In this document: one piece after another, positions 13,189 through 25,911 of the stretch
How the letters are laid out: the number at the start of each line of letters is the position of its first letter
How positions within the stretch are numbered: position 1 is the first letter of the stretch
Source of the DNA: Collybia mongolica
Taxonomy: Eukaryota; Basidiomycota; Agaricomycetes; Agaricales; Clitocybaceae
Direction: 5' to 3'
Length of the DNA stretch: 64,000 nt
Assembly: GCA_013420905.1 (NCBI GenBank)
Contig: JAAXNY010000020.1
Coordinates: 62,001-126,000, forward strand
Translations under genes and position numbers: made by a program
The notes under the pieces: model-generated
Told to the model about the DNA's origin: nothing
Database searches by the model: none
The model's input: the letters and a program-made list of their open reading frames with translations, nothing else

Positions 13189-14971
13189 ATGGGCTACATT
13201 CCTCAACAGTCCCTAGAAAATCTGAAGAAATACTCGTACAAGGGCGTAGATAAGTATGTGGAGCGATCCGTTAAATTATAATTTGGGGTGCTCAACTTGC
13301 TGTTATAGATCAATCCTCTCTAGATATGTTTTGAATCCATTCTGGACATGGTTTGTGACGCTGTGGCCGCTATCTGTAGCACCCAACACTGTATGTGTGG
13401 CCCAAGTGAACCCCAGCAAGGCTTTGTTCTGACAGTCAGATGTTACTACCCAGATCACGCTCACTGGACTAGTCATTGTCTTCTTCAATTTCTTCACCAT
13501 GATCTATTACGACCCAATGTATCTCACGGAGAAAGGGGGCGCACAAGGACCCCCTCCATGGATATACTTCACGTGCGCCGCATTTCACCAAGACAGATTT
13601 GACTGAGTCTCAGTGTCCGGCACTCCAGATGGGCAGCGGGATTGTTCGCATACCAGAGCCTTGACGCGATTGATGGGTGCGCTGCCTTTCATCTTTGGCT
13701 GGGATCCTGACCGACCATCCTTAGGAAACAAGCGAGACGGACAGGCATGGCTGGGCCTCTGGGCGAGATGTTCGATCATGGTACAAGTCCATGGTTCAGA
13801 ATATGGTTACTGTTGATCTCATGTTTTCATAGGATGTGATGCCATGAACACCACGGTGAGGCGACCCATAAAACTCTCGGTCGTTTTCTAATGTTTGTAC
13901 AGTTGGAGGTGATCCTTGCGTCACAAGCTCTCAATCTCGGCCGCTCATGGTGGACCGTAGCGTCTCAAATCGCGACACTCGCCAACTTCTACCTGACTAC
14001 TTGGGAAGAGTACCATACAGGTGAGGTGGTTCCTAGTAGTTCATATTTGTATCCCTCACTTTGTGCAGGTCAACTATACCTTGGAGTGTGTTCCGGCCCT
14101 GTTGAAGGCATCCTCATGATTGTAGCAATCTACCTCATAACAGGACTTTATGGTACGCGACACCTCCAATATCTCTGCAGATGAGTAACTCCACAGATAG
14201 GACCATCCTTTTGGGACCAGAAGTTCTTCACCATCACCCGGCTTGACCATATATCCTTCTTGCAGAAGCTTCCTAACCTGCCTCTTAACGAGTCCTTCAT
14301 GGTGTTTGGCGCTTTTGGAATGGCCTTCAACATCATTTCCAGGTAAGTACCCCTTCTTTCTATTGTACTCCCTACTCAACACTCGCAGTTACATCAATGT
14401 CCGGCGCGCCACCAAAGCGGCCGGGAAGCCCTCCGTCAGGCCCCTGCTGCTCCTGCTCCCCTTCGTAATCGCTGCCGGCATTCAAATCGCGTGGCTCTCG
14501 CAGCCCGAGTTCAACAACTCGGCCATCATCAACTCGGCAACTTTCGTGCCCTTCTTGTGTGCATGGGGTCTGCAGTTCGCGCACCAGGTCGGCCGGATGA
14601 TTCTTGCGCACGTCACGAGCACGCCGTTCCCCCGCTGGGACTGGATTTGGATCTGGAGCATCATTGGGGCAGTGGACGCGAATTTACCGCACCTTCTCCG
14701 ACGGTACGTCCTCATATGAAGTGTCTCTGCTGGCTCGGGCTGATTTAAGTGACACAGAGCCCCGATCATCCAAACGTCCTTAAGAAACACGACAATCTTC
14801 GTCTATCTAACTCTCACCATCTCATTCTTGGTCTACGCCCGATTCTGCACCCTTGTTATTAACGACATCACTAACTACCTCGGCATCGCATGTTTCACTG
14901 TTCGTAGAAAGGACGAGCACGGGGTTTGGCGTCACAAGGAGGTCCCGGCGGTCGATGAGAAACGTTCTTGA
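13189..14971 (+). CDS. CDP-alcohol phosphotransferase (choline/ethanolamine type)
   Basis: Catalyses the last step of the Kennedy pathway: transfer of phosphocholine or phosphoethanolamine from a CDP-alcohol to diacylglycerol, in ER or Golgi membranes. After splicing, the complete family signature DG(x2)AR(x8)G(x3)D(x3)D falls at residues 104-126 (IDGKQARRTG ... GEMFDHGCD). The N-terminus (SYKGVDKSILSRYVLNPFW) is typical of yeast Cpt1/Ept1 and animal CEPT1 proteins. Several hydrophobic segments follow (LVIVFFNFFTMIYY, LLLLLPFVIAAGIQIAWL, FVYLTLTISFLVYARF). Seven or more short introns; those spanning the signature were checked and keep frame. The stop is the TGA at 14969-14971. Sequence alone does not tell choline from ethanolamine preference, so no symbol is given. 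Confidence 0.92.
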
Positions 14972-15175
14972 TAATATTACTACCTACTGACTATACATAT
15001 ACCGGCTGCTTAGATGCCGCCATATAGAGTACTTACCCGCGTTAGGACGCGTTCAAGATGTCATTTTATTCACGTATGGGGCATCCGCATGTTCCGTCAA
15101 CGCTTATTACAAATACATGTTATTTTTTGTGCAAATGTCTATGGATGTCCATTATTTTCGTCCATCCTTTAGCAC

Positions 15176-17525
<2,350 letters not shown>

Positions 17526-18221
17526 CGAATTTGAGACCACAAGCTTTTTCCAAGTGCGGACGGATCACAAATGCACGAAAATGGGAGGACGTAGCCGGTT
17601 AATGGACGGTCCGACTATGTAGATACACGTTTCACACATGGCGTTGATTGACGATCACTGATAAGATGGGCCTAGATGTAAATATAAAGAAAAGAGGAAT
17701 GAATTCATTTCGTCCGTGAGATTCATAGAGAACACATAAGAATCGGTAATACGCGGGCTCGTGGGGTATATCGTGATTGTCGTAAGGAGATATGTATTTA
17801 TAACCGAACCGAGGAGAATGATTCCGGTACAACGTAGCAAGCAAATAGCAATAGAGGTTCAAGATGTCCAGGAAGAGGAAAACATAGTGGTCGTTGCGTG
17901 TACAGAGATAATGGAAGAGTGCACCTTTGCCCATGCAAGGTCCAAAAAGCACAATGTATCGGGGTTGGGGAGGTCATGTTCCACGTGCAAATCTCAATTC
18001 AGTATGAGAGTCCACCAGTTGCAGAGCGATGGATGATGTGACGCGGCACGAATAACGGGTTATCAAGGGGGGGCGTATAACATTATCCATGGGCTATAAA
18101 ACACGGGCCTATTAAGGTCCATATCATTACCACAAATTGAAAAAGGACTTACGGGACGTAGCCCAACCGGAAGTCAATGGGTCAAAGCCGAGAGGTAGCA
18201 AATGCACGGCACTGGACGCAT
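17526..18221. other. Intergenic, upstream of the aminopeptidase
   Basis: About 700 bp between two minus-strand genes, holding the aminopeptidase promoter and the 3' end of the bZIP gene. ORFs in it show no family resemblance. Confidence 0.4.
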
Positions 18222-18773
18222 CTAGTCACGGAAGTCTGGACAAATAATGCCATGGCTGTGGAGGATCTGGCGGAGGGTCATAGCCCTAGTGCGCCAGATC
18301 TCCTTCTCCCTGGTCAAGCGTTCGACGCTCTCTTCAAGGCGTTGAACGTTCTGCATTTTGCGTTTACGGCTGCGGCGCGCGGCGAGTGTGTTTTGCCTGC
18401 GTTTCCATTCGATCTTCTCCTGGTCGGTCGCGTTCGACGCAGGAGGCTCCTCCGTCAGCTCGTCCTCCTCTTCGTCAGAGGGCGGGGAGGGGCCACGCAT
18501 CTTCGCGAAGAAGGCTGGTATGTCTTTCCGCGAGGTAGAGGAGGGGGTTATGTATCGTCGGGCCTGTGTTGGCGCGTCCAAAGGAAGCAACGCCTCTGGG
18601 CTGGTCTTGCGCACACCTACGGAATGGCGGCGCCTGCGGTTCGCAGCTACTGTGTATGGCGAGGAAGGACCTCCTCCAGATTCCATGTAGGGAGTCGATT
18701 GGTAAAGCGCGGGGGCACTAAGGGATTCGAGGGAGAACTCATAAGGGATCTCGGAGTAAGGGTTGTTTTGCAT
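18222..18773 (-). CDS. bZIP transcription factor, Gcn4/Cpc1-like
   Basis: A single uninterrupted 183-residue reading frame. The bZIP domain is at the C-terminus: basic region about residues 124-145 (WKRRQNTLAARRSRKRKMQ, with the conserved N-x-x-A-A-R-x-S-R core) and a leucine-zipper heptad pattern through VQRLEESVERLTREKEIW and LRQIL. Upstream lie serine/proline-rich segments and an acidic patch (SDEEEDELTEE) that could act in activation. This layout matches Gcn4/Cpc1 factors, which control amino-acid biosynthesis genes under starvation, but the protein is shorter than yeast Gcn4, so the assignment is to the type rather than proven orthology. Possible upstream ORF and TGACTC sites are listed separately. 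Confidence 0.85.
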   Translation of the reverse strand: MQNNPYSEIPYEFSLESLSAPALYQSTPYMESGGGPSSPYTVAANRRRRHSVGVRKTSPEALLPLDAPTQARRYITPSSTSRKDIPAFFAKMRGPSPPSDEEEDELTEEPPASNATDQEKIEWKRRQNTLAARRSRKRKMQNVQRLEESVERLTREKEIWRTRAMTLRQILHSHGIICPDFRD

Positions 18774-18858
18774 GATGGGATAAGTGAAGAGCCCGAAGTA
18801 GAAATGCCGAATGAGCAGCTGATGATGGGATTACTGAAAAGAACGGGGTATGACTGGT

Positions 18859-18899
18859 TTATATTGCCTTCGCGAGGCGGTGACTCGTCATTTCGCTCA
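18859..18899 (-). promoter_or_regulatory. Possible upstream ORF in the bZIP leader
   Basis: A 13-codon reading frame (MSEMTSHRLAKAI, stop TAA at 18859-18861) lies about 85 nt before the bZIP ATG. GCN4 and cpc-1 are classically controlled by upstream ORFs, so a short ORF in this position is of interest. Its frame stays open further upstream (to about 19050), so whether it is a discrete uORF depends on the transcription start, which cannot be read from the sequence. Confidence 0.3.
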
Positions 18900-18979
18900 T
18901 GAGATGGAGGTTGGCGAGGCTGTCCGTCCCATTAAGGCAGTGCATCTTCAGGGTACCGAAATTCATGGTAGCCGAGTCA
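18881..18979. promoter_or_regulatory. Two TGACTC sites upstream of the bZIP gene
   Basis: TGACTC occurs at 18881-18886 (+) and as its complement at 18974-18979. It is the core of the Gcn4/AP-1 site (TGASTCA). Two copies within 100 bp would fit autoregulation, but hexamers also occur by chance. Confidence 0.3.
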
Positions 18980-19085
18980 CACAGCCATCCAGCAACGGAT
19001 CGCCAAACCAACATCGGAACACTCGCCACTCTACCCGTCGATTGGCACAACCATTAGTGCCTTCGTCGACGTTAAAAGGCGGGAT

Positions 19086-19091
19086 CACGTG
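19086..19091. promoter_or_regulatory. CACGTG E-box
   Basis: A perfect CACGTG palindrome lies about 310 bp upstream of the bZIP ATG. E-boxes bind bHLH factors; the link to this gene is positional only. Confidence 0.25.
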
Positions 19092-20885
19092 ACTGGTAGA
19101 TGAAGATTTTTACCAAATTGGGAAAAGTGCGATGGCCTGAAGAATACAGTGAGGCTGTGCAGCCGCCCTCGCGCCTGAGAATGACGTTGTGATGTTGCCT
19201 CCCAACCGAGGCAGATGGCATTGTACTAGCAACAGACTGTTCCTGGACCAACAGAGCAGTGCTGCGTTAGCCTGGGGCTAGGCATAACGTGCTGGAATTG
19301 AACCGACACTCCACGGACGTATCTGCAACGCAAACAACACGTCGTCCAATTCTGAATCATAACACGCAATGATCCACCCTCTGTTCCAATGAATTAGATC
19401 CTAGAACTGAAGATGGGCCTGAATTGGTATACAAACGTGGTCATTTAACCCAAAACGGGTGCGATCAAAGCTGAAGCCATTCTTCCAACAGCGCAGCCCC
19501 GAGTACAGGTAGTGCAGTAAGTCCAAGTATAACCATTATAGAGAGCTTGGTGGAAGTACCAGTCGCCTTTTGTTATCCTCGGGTTTACGAAGGGCTTCCC
19601 TGAGTCAATAGGAACTGTGCAGTTATGATTTTGATCATTTTGCGGTTCCCTAGATTGGAATACAAAGGCCTTCTCGCAAATTCCAAGTGAGTCATGATGG
19701 GTTCAAGGAAAGGACACGACATGTGTACAATCGAGAATAGAAGCTGAGTACCCAAGGTTGCCGTATCTGACTCTGGCAGGCACATGAAGATCGCGCGCGC
19801 TGGACACACAATCAAATAATTGATGTTTAAGTGTAGAACGGGGGGGTTTTCACATGCAACATGTTCATCTGCGAACAGTTGATGGAGTAAGACCGTTGCA
19901 TGCTATCCAGACTCCAGGTTTGTCCACCTAGGAGTCTCCCTTGAGCCAGTAGAGGGAGAAGCATGATTGTAGCCCCTTGTGGACTTCTGAATAAAGAAGG
20001 CATTCTCGGAAGTTCCAAAAGAATCATTATGAGTGCTTTTCTTCTACAAATGGTACATGATGAGTATACTTATAGACGGTGACATGTATATATTTGCCAA
20101 GTAAAGCTGCGTACCCCAGATCTCCAGTATCAGTACGTGGAAAACAGTCATTATGAGTTTTTGTTTTCTTTGTTCCTGTAAGGGGAACAGGATGAGTCTA
20201 CTTAAAGCACTGCGACGTTTGCACAACGCTGATAGATGCATACCCCCAAATTTCCGGTGCTTGCCCACGGTAGAACTGCAATTAGGAATGCAGAAGCATT
20301 TATCACGTCGTCGTAGGCGCATGATCATTGTAGTGACTCTCGGAAGTTGGCTGTTTGCCGTCAAACTGTGTTCACTTGTTGCCAACTTGCCAGTTGCTAA
20401 ACGGGAACAAATTCAGACCATGCACATGTCACTAAGGCCATAATCCCACCTGTCTTTCTCGCTGCAGCTCCTATCCATAGTCGAAAGCATCGCCAAACTG
20501 TTTTCCAGGCTCAGTATGGAGTACAGCGCATTCACGTCCAGGTGGACCTGACTCCTGAGAGCGCGACGTGTAGTCAACCCGACGGCGATTGCCAAATCTG
20601 TCAACGTAGATACATTATTACACGGCCACGTCGCCCTTTGATTTGACCACAGCCAGCTTCCAGTCGTAATCGCCAGGTACACCGGGTACTGCATCTGAGC
20701 CTTGGATCTCAGGCTTTAAGGGCCTTTTGCTTGAAGCTTGGGTACAGTGTTCGTGAGCCCAACGGCGGAGTCTCGAATTCGCCTCGATTCTACCAAAATA
20801 AGAGTCTAGAATCGGCGTTTCCCGGAACCTCCCGACGACCCGAACAATTCCTGAATTTCCACTTCGTCCATCTCAATCCACAACC
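19092..20885. other. Gene-poor stretch with decayed repeats
   Basis: No gene recognised between the bZIP promoter and COX6. The middle part (19692-20270) holds three degenerate repeat units, listed separately. A tRNA B-box-like sequence near 19290 was examined and rejected. The last 150 bp should contain the COX6 promoter. Confidence 0.4.
19692..20270. repeat. Degenerate tandem repeat, three units of about 124 bp
   Basis: Units two and three start with TCATTATGAG at 20024 and 20148 (period 124), continue through GATGAGTxTACTTAxAG, and each reach an AGxTGCxTACCCC block 81-86 bp later (20105 and 20234). A more diverged, shortened unit begins at 19692 (TCATGATGG) and has AGCTGAGTACCC at 19742. 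The units differ strongly, so the duplication is old. No coding potential was recognised. Confidence 0.5.
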
Positions 20886-21360
20886 ATGCGTTCCCAAATG
20901 TTGAGCACCGTTCTCCGCGCCGCCGCACGCCCCTCCATTGCGGCACGGGCCACACGCAGCCCCGTCCTCGTCCGCCTCGCCAGCCAGCACGCCGAGGAGA
21001 CCTTTGAAGCATTCTCTGAGCGTTATGTCAGTTTTTTCCAAAACGCCGAGGACCTGTTTGAGGTCCAGCGCGGGCTCAACAACTGCTTCTCGCACGATCT
21101 GGTTCCTTCGACCTCCGTCGTCGAGGCTGCTTTGAGAGCTGCCAGGCGGGTCAACGACTACTCGACTGCTGTCCGAGTATTTGAGGGTATTAGAGAAAAA
21201 GTAGAGAACAAGCAACAGTACCAGGCTTACCTTGAGGAGCTCAAGGGTGTGCGAGAAGAGCTAGGTGTGTATTCGTTCTCCTTTCTTGCGTTGCCGAGTG
21301 CTCATTGGATGATGCTCGTCAGGGATCAGCACGAAAGAAGAACTATATGGCTCATCGTGA
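20886..21360 (+). CDS. COX6: Cytochrome c oxidase subunit 6 (Cox6; animal subunit Va)
   Basis: A nuclear-encoded subunit of complex IV on the matrix side of the inner mitochondrial membrane. Exon 1 (20886-21264) and exon 2 (21323-21360) are joined over a 58-bp intron and encode 138 residues. The first 33 or so residues are Arg/Ala/Ser-rich without acidic residues (MRSQMLSTVLRAAARPSI), as in a mitochondrial presequence. The mature part is highly characteristic: EETFEAFSERYVSFFQNAED, FEVQRGLNNCFSHDLVP, AALRAARRVNDYSTAVRVFE, ending ELG joined to ISTKEELYGSS. The intron join (phase 1) and C-terminal KEELY strongly support the second exon. Intact. Confidence 0.95.
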
Positions 21361-23322
21361 AAAACCTTCTTTTGCGCAACAGTGCGTACAATCCCACCTC
21401 GTCTCGTAGCTCCAGTCTCATGATTCTTCACAGTATAGAGACAAGGACAAAACAACTGGATAGCTGCTTTTACATAACATGCACAAATGTTCTCATTAAT
21501 TGGGCCAAAAAATGTTTTTGCTTGCCATACCAACACTTTACAACGCGTTATATGACACTCCTCTGCACTGGCCCACACTCGGTAGGCATAAAATACGGTG
21601 TGTATAAATGGGAAGGTTTTTCGTCTTCTCTAGTGCGAACAACACGGAAGATTATCCCTCCGTATTTTTGCTTCATTTGTTTTCATGACCTTTCCCAATC
21701 ATATTATCTGTCTTCATTAATCCAGTTCATCCTTTCTTAGTCCACACCAATGCCACATCATGATATTGATGAAATCAAACTGCTGAAAGGACCTTACGGT
21801 CTGGGCCTGTCGAGCCAACCCTCGTTTTCTGAGGCCCAAGGTCTTTCGCAAGTGAGTAAATCTTTACATGGGCACATGATCGCGCTCGAGATCACGAAAC
21901 CTGGAATGTCGTTTTTTTTTTCCCGAGACGACTGTCCGTTTATTTGTGCATGGGCCTGCAGCGCAATCCGACAACCACAATTCTTCGCTTCACTGACATT
22001 ATTTTAGGACGACTAGGACGGTCCCTGTCTGTTATGTGTCCTTATTCCAGGTTTCGGCCTCGTCATTGCGAATGGTGCCCCCACTCTCACCGACGTACAT
22101 GTGATATCTAATTTATCTTGCATTCTCCTAGTACATCAATTCTACTCCTCCGCAGCAACGAGTTTAAAAATATGGTGCATTCATACGGTATATACATATA
22201 CATAAGCTATGCCACCTCGATGTAATGAAGGGTAGCATGCAAGACTAATGCTCGCTCCGAACAACGGCACGACATGGAAGCCGCTCCGAGGAGCCATAGT
22301 GATGTCATGATCGCCACGTCTGACGAACACAGCAGTGCCCACGTCGATATTGTCATCGTCCTCGCGGAGTAATGTGGCAGAGAGAGTGGGGGAACGTTGA
22401 TGAAGCTTGTTTTAGAGTTTTAGTTCGGGACGGCGGGTGATGGGAACCGTTGTTGACGTTTGTTGAATTTCGCCTGCGACGCCATGCTGTGCCACGTTTC
22501 AACTTCCAGGAACCCGAAGAACGTCCAGCCCCGTTTTCGTCATCGCGCTTATTTGAAAATAGTGCCATAGCCTCAAGTACTAGTCTGGAGAATGCAGATC
22601 GTCATCGATATCGTGATACATATGATGTGGTGGCACTGTTGCGTCTTCTTCGGACCCTACTCGTACCCCGTCAACCGAACTACAAGGCCAGGCACCATGT
22701 CATTCTCTCTATCGTCCACGCCCCCAGTCCCTACTCTTGCTATAGTGGAAAATGACGATCGAGCATAGCTCGAATACGACTACTTCTACTTGTTTTGTTT
22801 CCAGGCAACGGGGTGGGCTACCCACCCATGTGTATTGCCGGTTCCATCGGTATATCTCCTGACAATGAGGCAAGAATGTGGACTACCGAGCCGGTTGTTC
22901 GCGCCGCACGCACTAGATCTAGCCACCTTCGTATAATCTTCCCGTTGTGGAAGTTTCACCACTGTCTCGGAGGGACCTATCACCCCATGATACATCTCTA
23001 ATGGGTTTTCTGGGCCTACTATTAGGAGAACGGCTCTTCGCGGTCGAGGTACAAACCAAGAGTTCAACTATCACGCAAACGCCGGGTTGGCGCCTATATC
23101 GTCTTGGCCCTCGATAAAGTTCGAATCTTGCATAACGTGTTCATGGAGAAGCTGCTATTGTAAGTCTTACCATTATAGTGGCTTTCCATGATCAAGGTAC
23201 ATTCTAGGGTTATATACAACCACGCCATGGTCCATGTTATCTTTCTCGCCCATAAATATCGAGCCTTCTACGGATATGTTAGCGCACTAGGACCCATTCC
23301 CCACTACCATTGCTCATCTCTA
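21361..23322. other. Intergenic, no gene seen
   Basis: Nearly 2 kb between COX6 and the terpene synthase with only short ORFs lacking motifs. The region just before 23323 should carry the terpene synthase promoter. No accessory biosynthetic gene was recognised here. Confidence 0.4.
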
Positions 23323-24701
23323 ATGTCTTCTTCAATCGGCATCTCTTTCACCATCCCGGATACTCTCCGAAACTGGCCTTGGCCTCGTCAAATCAATCTC
23401 CACTACGATATATGCAAGGCAGAATCCTCAGCTTGGTGCGAGGGATTCAATGCCTTCCCACCTAGAGCTCAGAAGGCTTTTAATAAGTGCAATCCAAGTA
23501 CGGAGCGCTACCGCTAATATGTAGCTGTGTGACTCACCTACGGCTTTAGACCTTCTCGGATCCCTTGCCTATCCACTACTGAACAAAGGTCTTTGAGAGA
23601 TCTCTACATTTAAAACGCTGCTGACTTCATTCTACAACCATGTAGAAGGATGTCGAGTGGCCTGTGATCTTATGAACCTGCTCTTTGTCATTGATGAACA
23701 CTCCGATGTTGTAGATGGACACGGAGCTCGTGAACAGGCCGACGTAATTATGGACGCTCTTCGTTACCCCTTCAGGCTTAGACCAAGCAATGAATGGGTC
23801 GGTGGTGAAATTACACGACAGTATGTTTGTCTGTCTTTCCTGAAAATTTCGTCGATCGAGTTGAAACTCGCGCAGGTTTTGGAAAAACGCGATCCGCACA
23901 GCAACGCCCTCAGCCAAGCGTCGCTTCATCAAGACTTTCGATTTGTATCTTGATTCCATTGTCCAGCAAGCCGAGGATCTAACTCGTCATTATATCCGTG
24001 ATGTACAGAGCTATTTCGACGTTCGAAGGGAAACGGTCGGAGCAAAGTCAGCTTTCGCCATTAACGAAATCCATATGAATATTTCGGATGAGACTATGGA
24101 GAACCCAATCACCAAGACCCTCACGTCGACCTCTATTGATATGATAATTATTGGGAATGACTTCTTTTCCTACAACGTCGAGTGAGCTCTTTGAACCCAA
24201 CATGCAAGTCCGTCATCTTTGTTGACACTGACAATAAAAATGACAGGCAAGCTCGAGGCGACGACAGCCATAACCTTGTGACCATTGTGATGAACGAGCG
24301 CAAAATAGGACTACAAGCCGCCCTTCAATGGATATCCGACCTCCACGATACGTTGGTAGATAAATTTTTGGAAGCGTATAGCAAACTACCATCGCCAATT
24401 GACCCCGATGTCGTTACCTATGTAGATGGTCTTGGAAACTGGGTCCGTGCCAATGAAGTTTGGAGTTTTGAGGTATTTGAGTACCCTCCTTGATCCCCTG
24501 ATGGCTTCACTTACTGTAATCCAGAGCGAGAGATATTTCGAGACCAAGGGTCTTGAAATACAGAATAGTCGAATTGTGCAACTTCTTCCCAAGGGCGTCT
24601 CAGGAAATACGGGGTTGGTCCCGAAGGTCTATGGTGTAAGTGCGTCACAAGTCGAGTCCTCAGTAGTTACAGATGTCAAACCAACTGTCAAGGGTCTGTG
24701 A
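23323..24701 (+). CDS. Sesquiterpene synthase (class I terpene cyclase)
   Basis: Expected to cyclise farnesyl diphosphate in the cytosol. Six exons (23323-23497, 23550-23588, 23646-23820, 23876-24181, 24247-24472, 24525-24701) give 1098 nt, 365 residues, with all phases consistent. The metal-binding motifs are intact: the aspartate-rich DEHSD at residues 88-92, and the NSE triad N-D-F-F-S-Y-N-V-E with N224, S228 and E232; the C-terminal R-Y pair that contacts diphosphate is at 310-311. The N-terminal [12 protein letters not shown] and the [11 protein letters not shown] segment are typical of mushroom cyclases. From memory the overall sequence most resembles the 1,11-cyclising clade that includes delta-6-protoilludene synthases, but the product cannot be read from sequence. 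Flanks contain no recognisable P450 or transporter. Confidence 0.93.
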
Positions 24702-25911
24702 TCCTCTCACTTCTCATACCGTAGTGTCCGTGTTGAGATCGTATTGCTTCATTACGAGACGCTCAAGACAGATAGAGTGAGTTTACCCTGAAGCACTCCG
24801 TACAACCATAGTAACTCTCGTGTATATATTACCGACCCTTTGTATAAAGTTCTTCCCCTGAGTTCTGTGGTAAACATCCTACTCTGGCCACGCGTGCATT
24901 CATGTACACTAGCAGTATGGCCCTCTCGCCCTCCATTGCTATCGGCAATTTCTCGTTCCCTTGAGAACCTCAAAAAGGTATATTTCCAAGATGTTTCCTT
25001 AAGGATCACATCGGGCTTGGGCGCATCTTCGGATATATGAACACATGAAATCGGTCAAGCTCCTGAGTCCCACAACTTCATTACAGGGTGATAATGAACA
25101 TCCCGCGCCCAAATTGCGAGTGAGATACGCTCGCATCAGGAAAGTCAATCTAAGAACTTTAATTCTGTGAATGGACATTATGACCATCAATACCTAATGA
25201 ACGGTCTCGGTGCTTTGCTGCAACAGGAGTTCATTCTTTCCCTGCGCCGGGTGGGATATCGGCGGCGCCCACTGAAACGGCCGGCACAAGCAGCACAACA
25301 GCGCTTCTGCAAAGTACCAGGAGATGATAAGTTGATATTGATGACCGTAGCGACTATCCACGTCACAAATTTTCCGATCAATGATAATTGAGTATATTTT
25401 TTGAGGATATTGTAAGAGTGGAAGTTGAATAACTTGATGGTCAGGCACATTGGTCAAGGAGGCTGGGTTGGGGCTGGCAAGGAGCAGTCTCTAACGAGCC
25501 ACCTCTCTGCGCTCATGAGAAAACAACACAGAAGTCGAGATGTAATGACATATACCCGAAGACTAGGTCCTTTATAAATATAACAAACTATTCAGACTGT
25601 CAAGACGATAATGTGAACGCTTACCATTGTGCCCATGATGGTCACTGCGTTAGCTATCATATGCTGCAGAATGATTGAGTGGCTGAGTCAACTGGAAATA
25701 CAAAGAAGAACTGACATCTGTTGGTTCAGCCGTCATAAATCAGCAAGCTATCCTGAAAATAAGAGCTAAATACCTACGTCTCATCATGAAGTCGGCCGCT
25801 GCAATATAGCTGAATCCGGGTGCCCGGATTTTATATCAATACGGGCGGTTGCCGCCATCGCTAGAAACCGGATGTCGAGTAAATTGAAGCCAATGCTGAT
25901 GTGGATTTTAT
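24702..25911. other. Intergenic with one dispersed repeat copy
   Basis: No complete gene recognised between the terpene synthase and the complex I pseudogene. It includes a segment (25620-25748) related to one at 54680-54812, listed separately. Confidence 0.4.
25620..25748 (-). repeat. Copy 1 of a dispersed coding-like segment
   Basis: On the minus strand this reads from an ATG at 25736 (AEPTDVSS) through a LSHSIILQHM block to a gtaagc donor near 25624. The same order (AEPTDVSS, LSHSIIMQHM, gtaagt) occurs on the plus strand at 54680-54812. Nucleotide similarity covers roughly 120 bp with small indels. In copy 1 the two blocks are in different frames, so it looks decayed. Family unknown. Confidence 0.5.

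Noticed and set aside
19270..19375. tRNA-like sequence on the minus strand with a B-box (GGTTCAATTCC) and a possible acceptor stem
   Set aside because: The D-arm cannot pair, the distance between candidate acceptor strands is wrong (56 or 81 nt), the anticodon loop lacks U33 in the best fold, and the T-stem has a mismatch.
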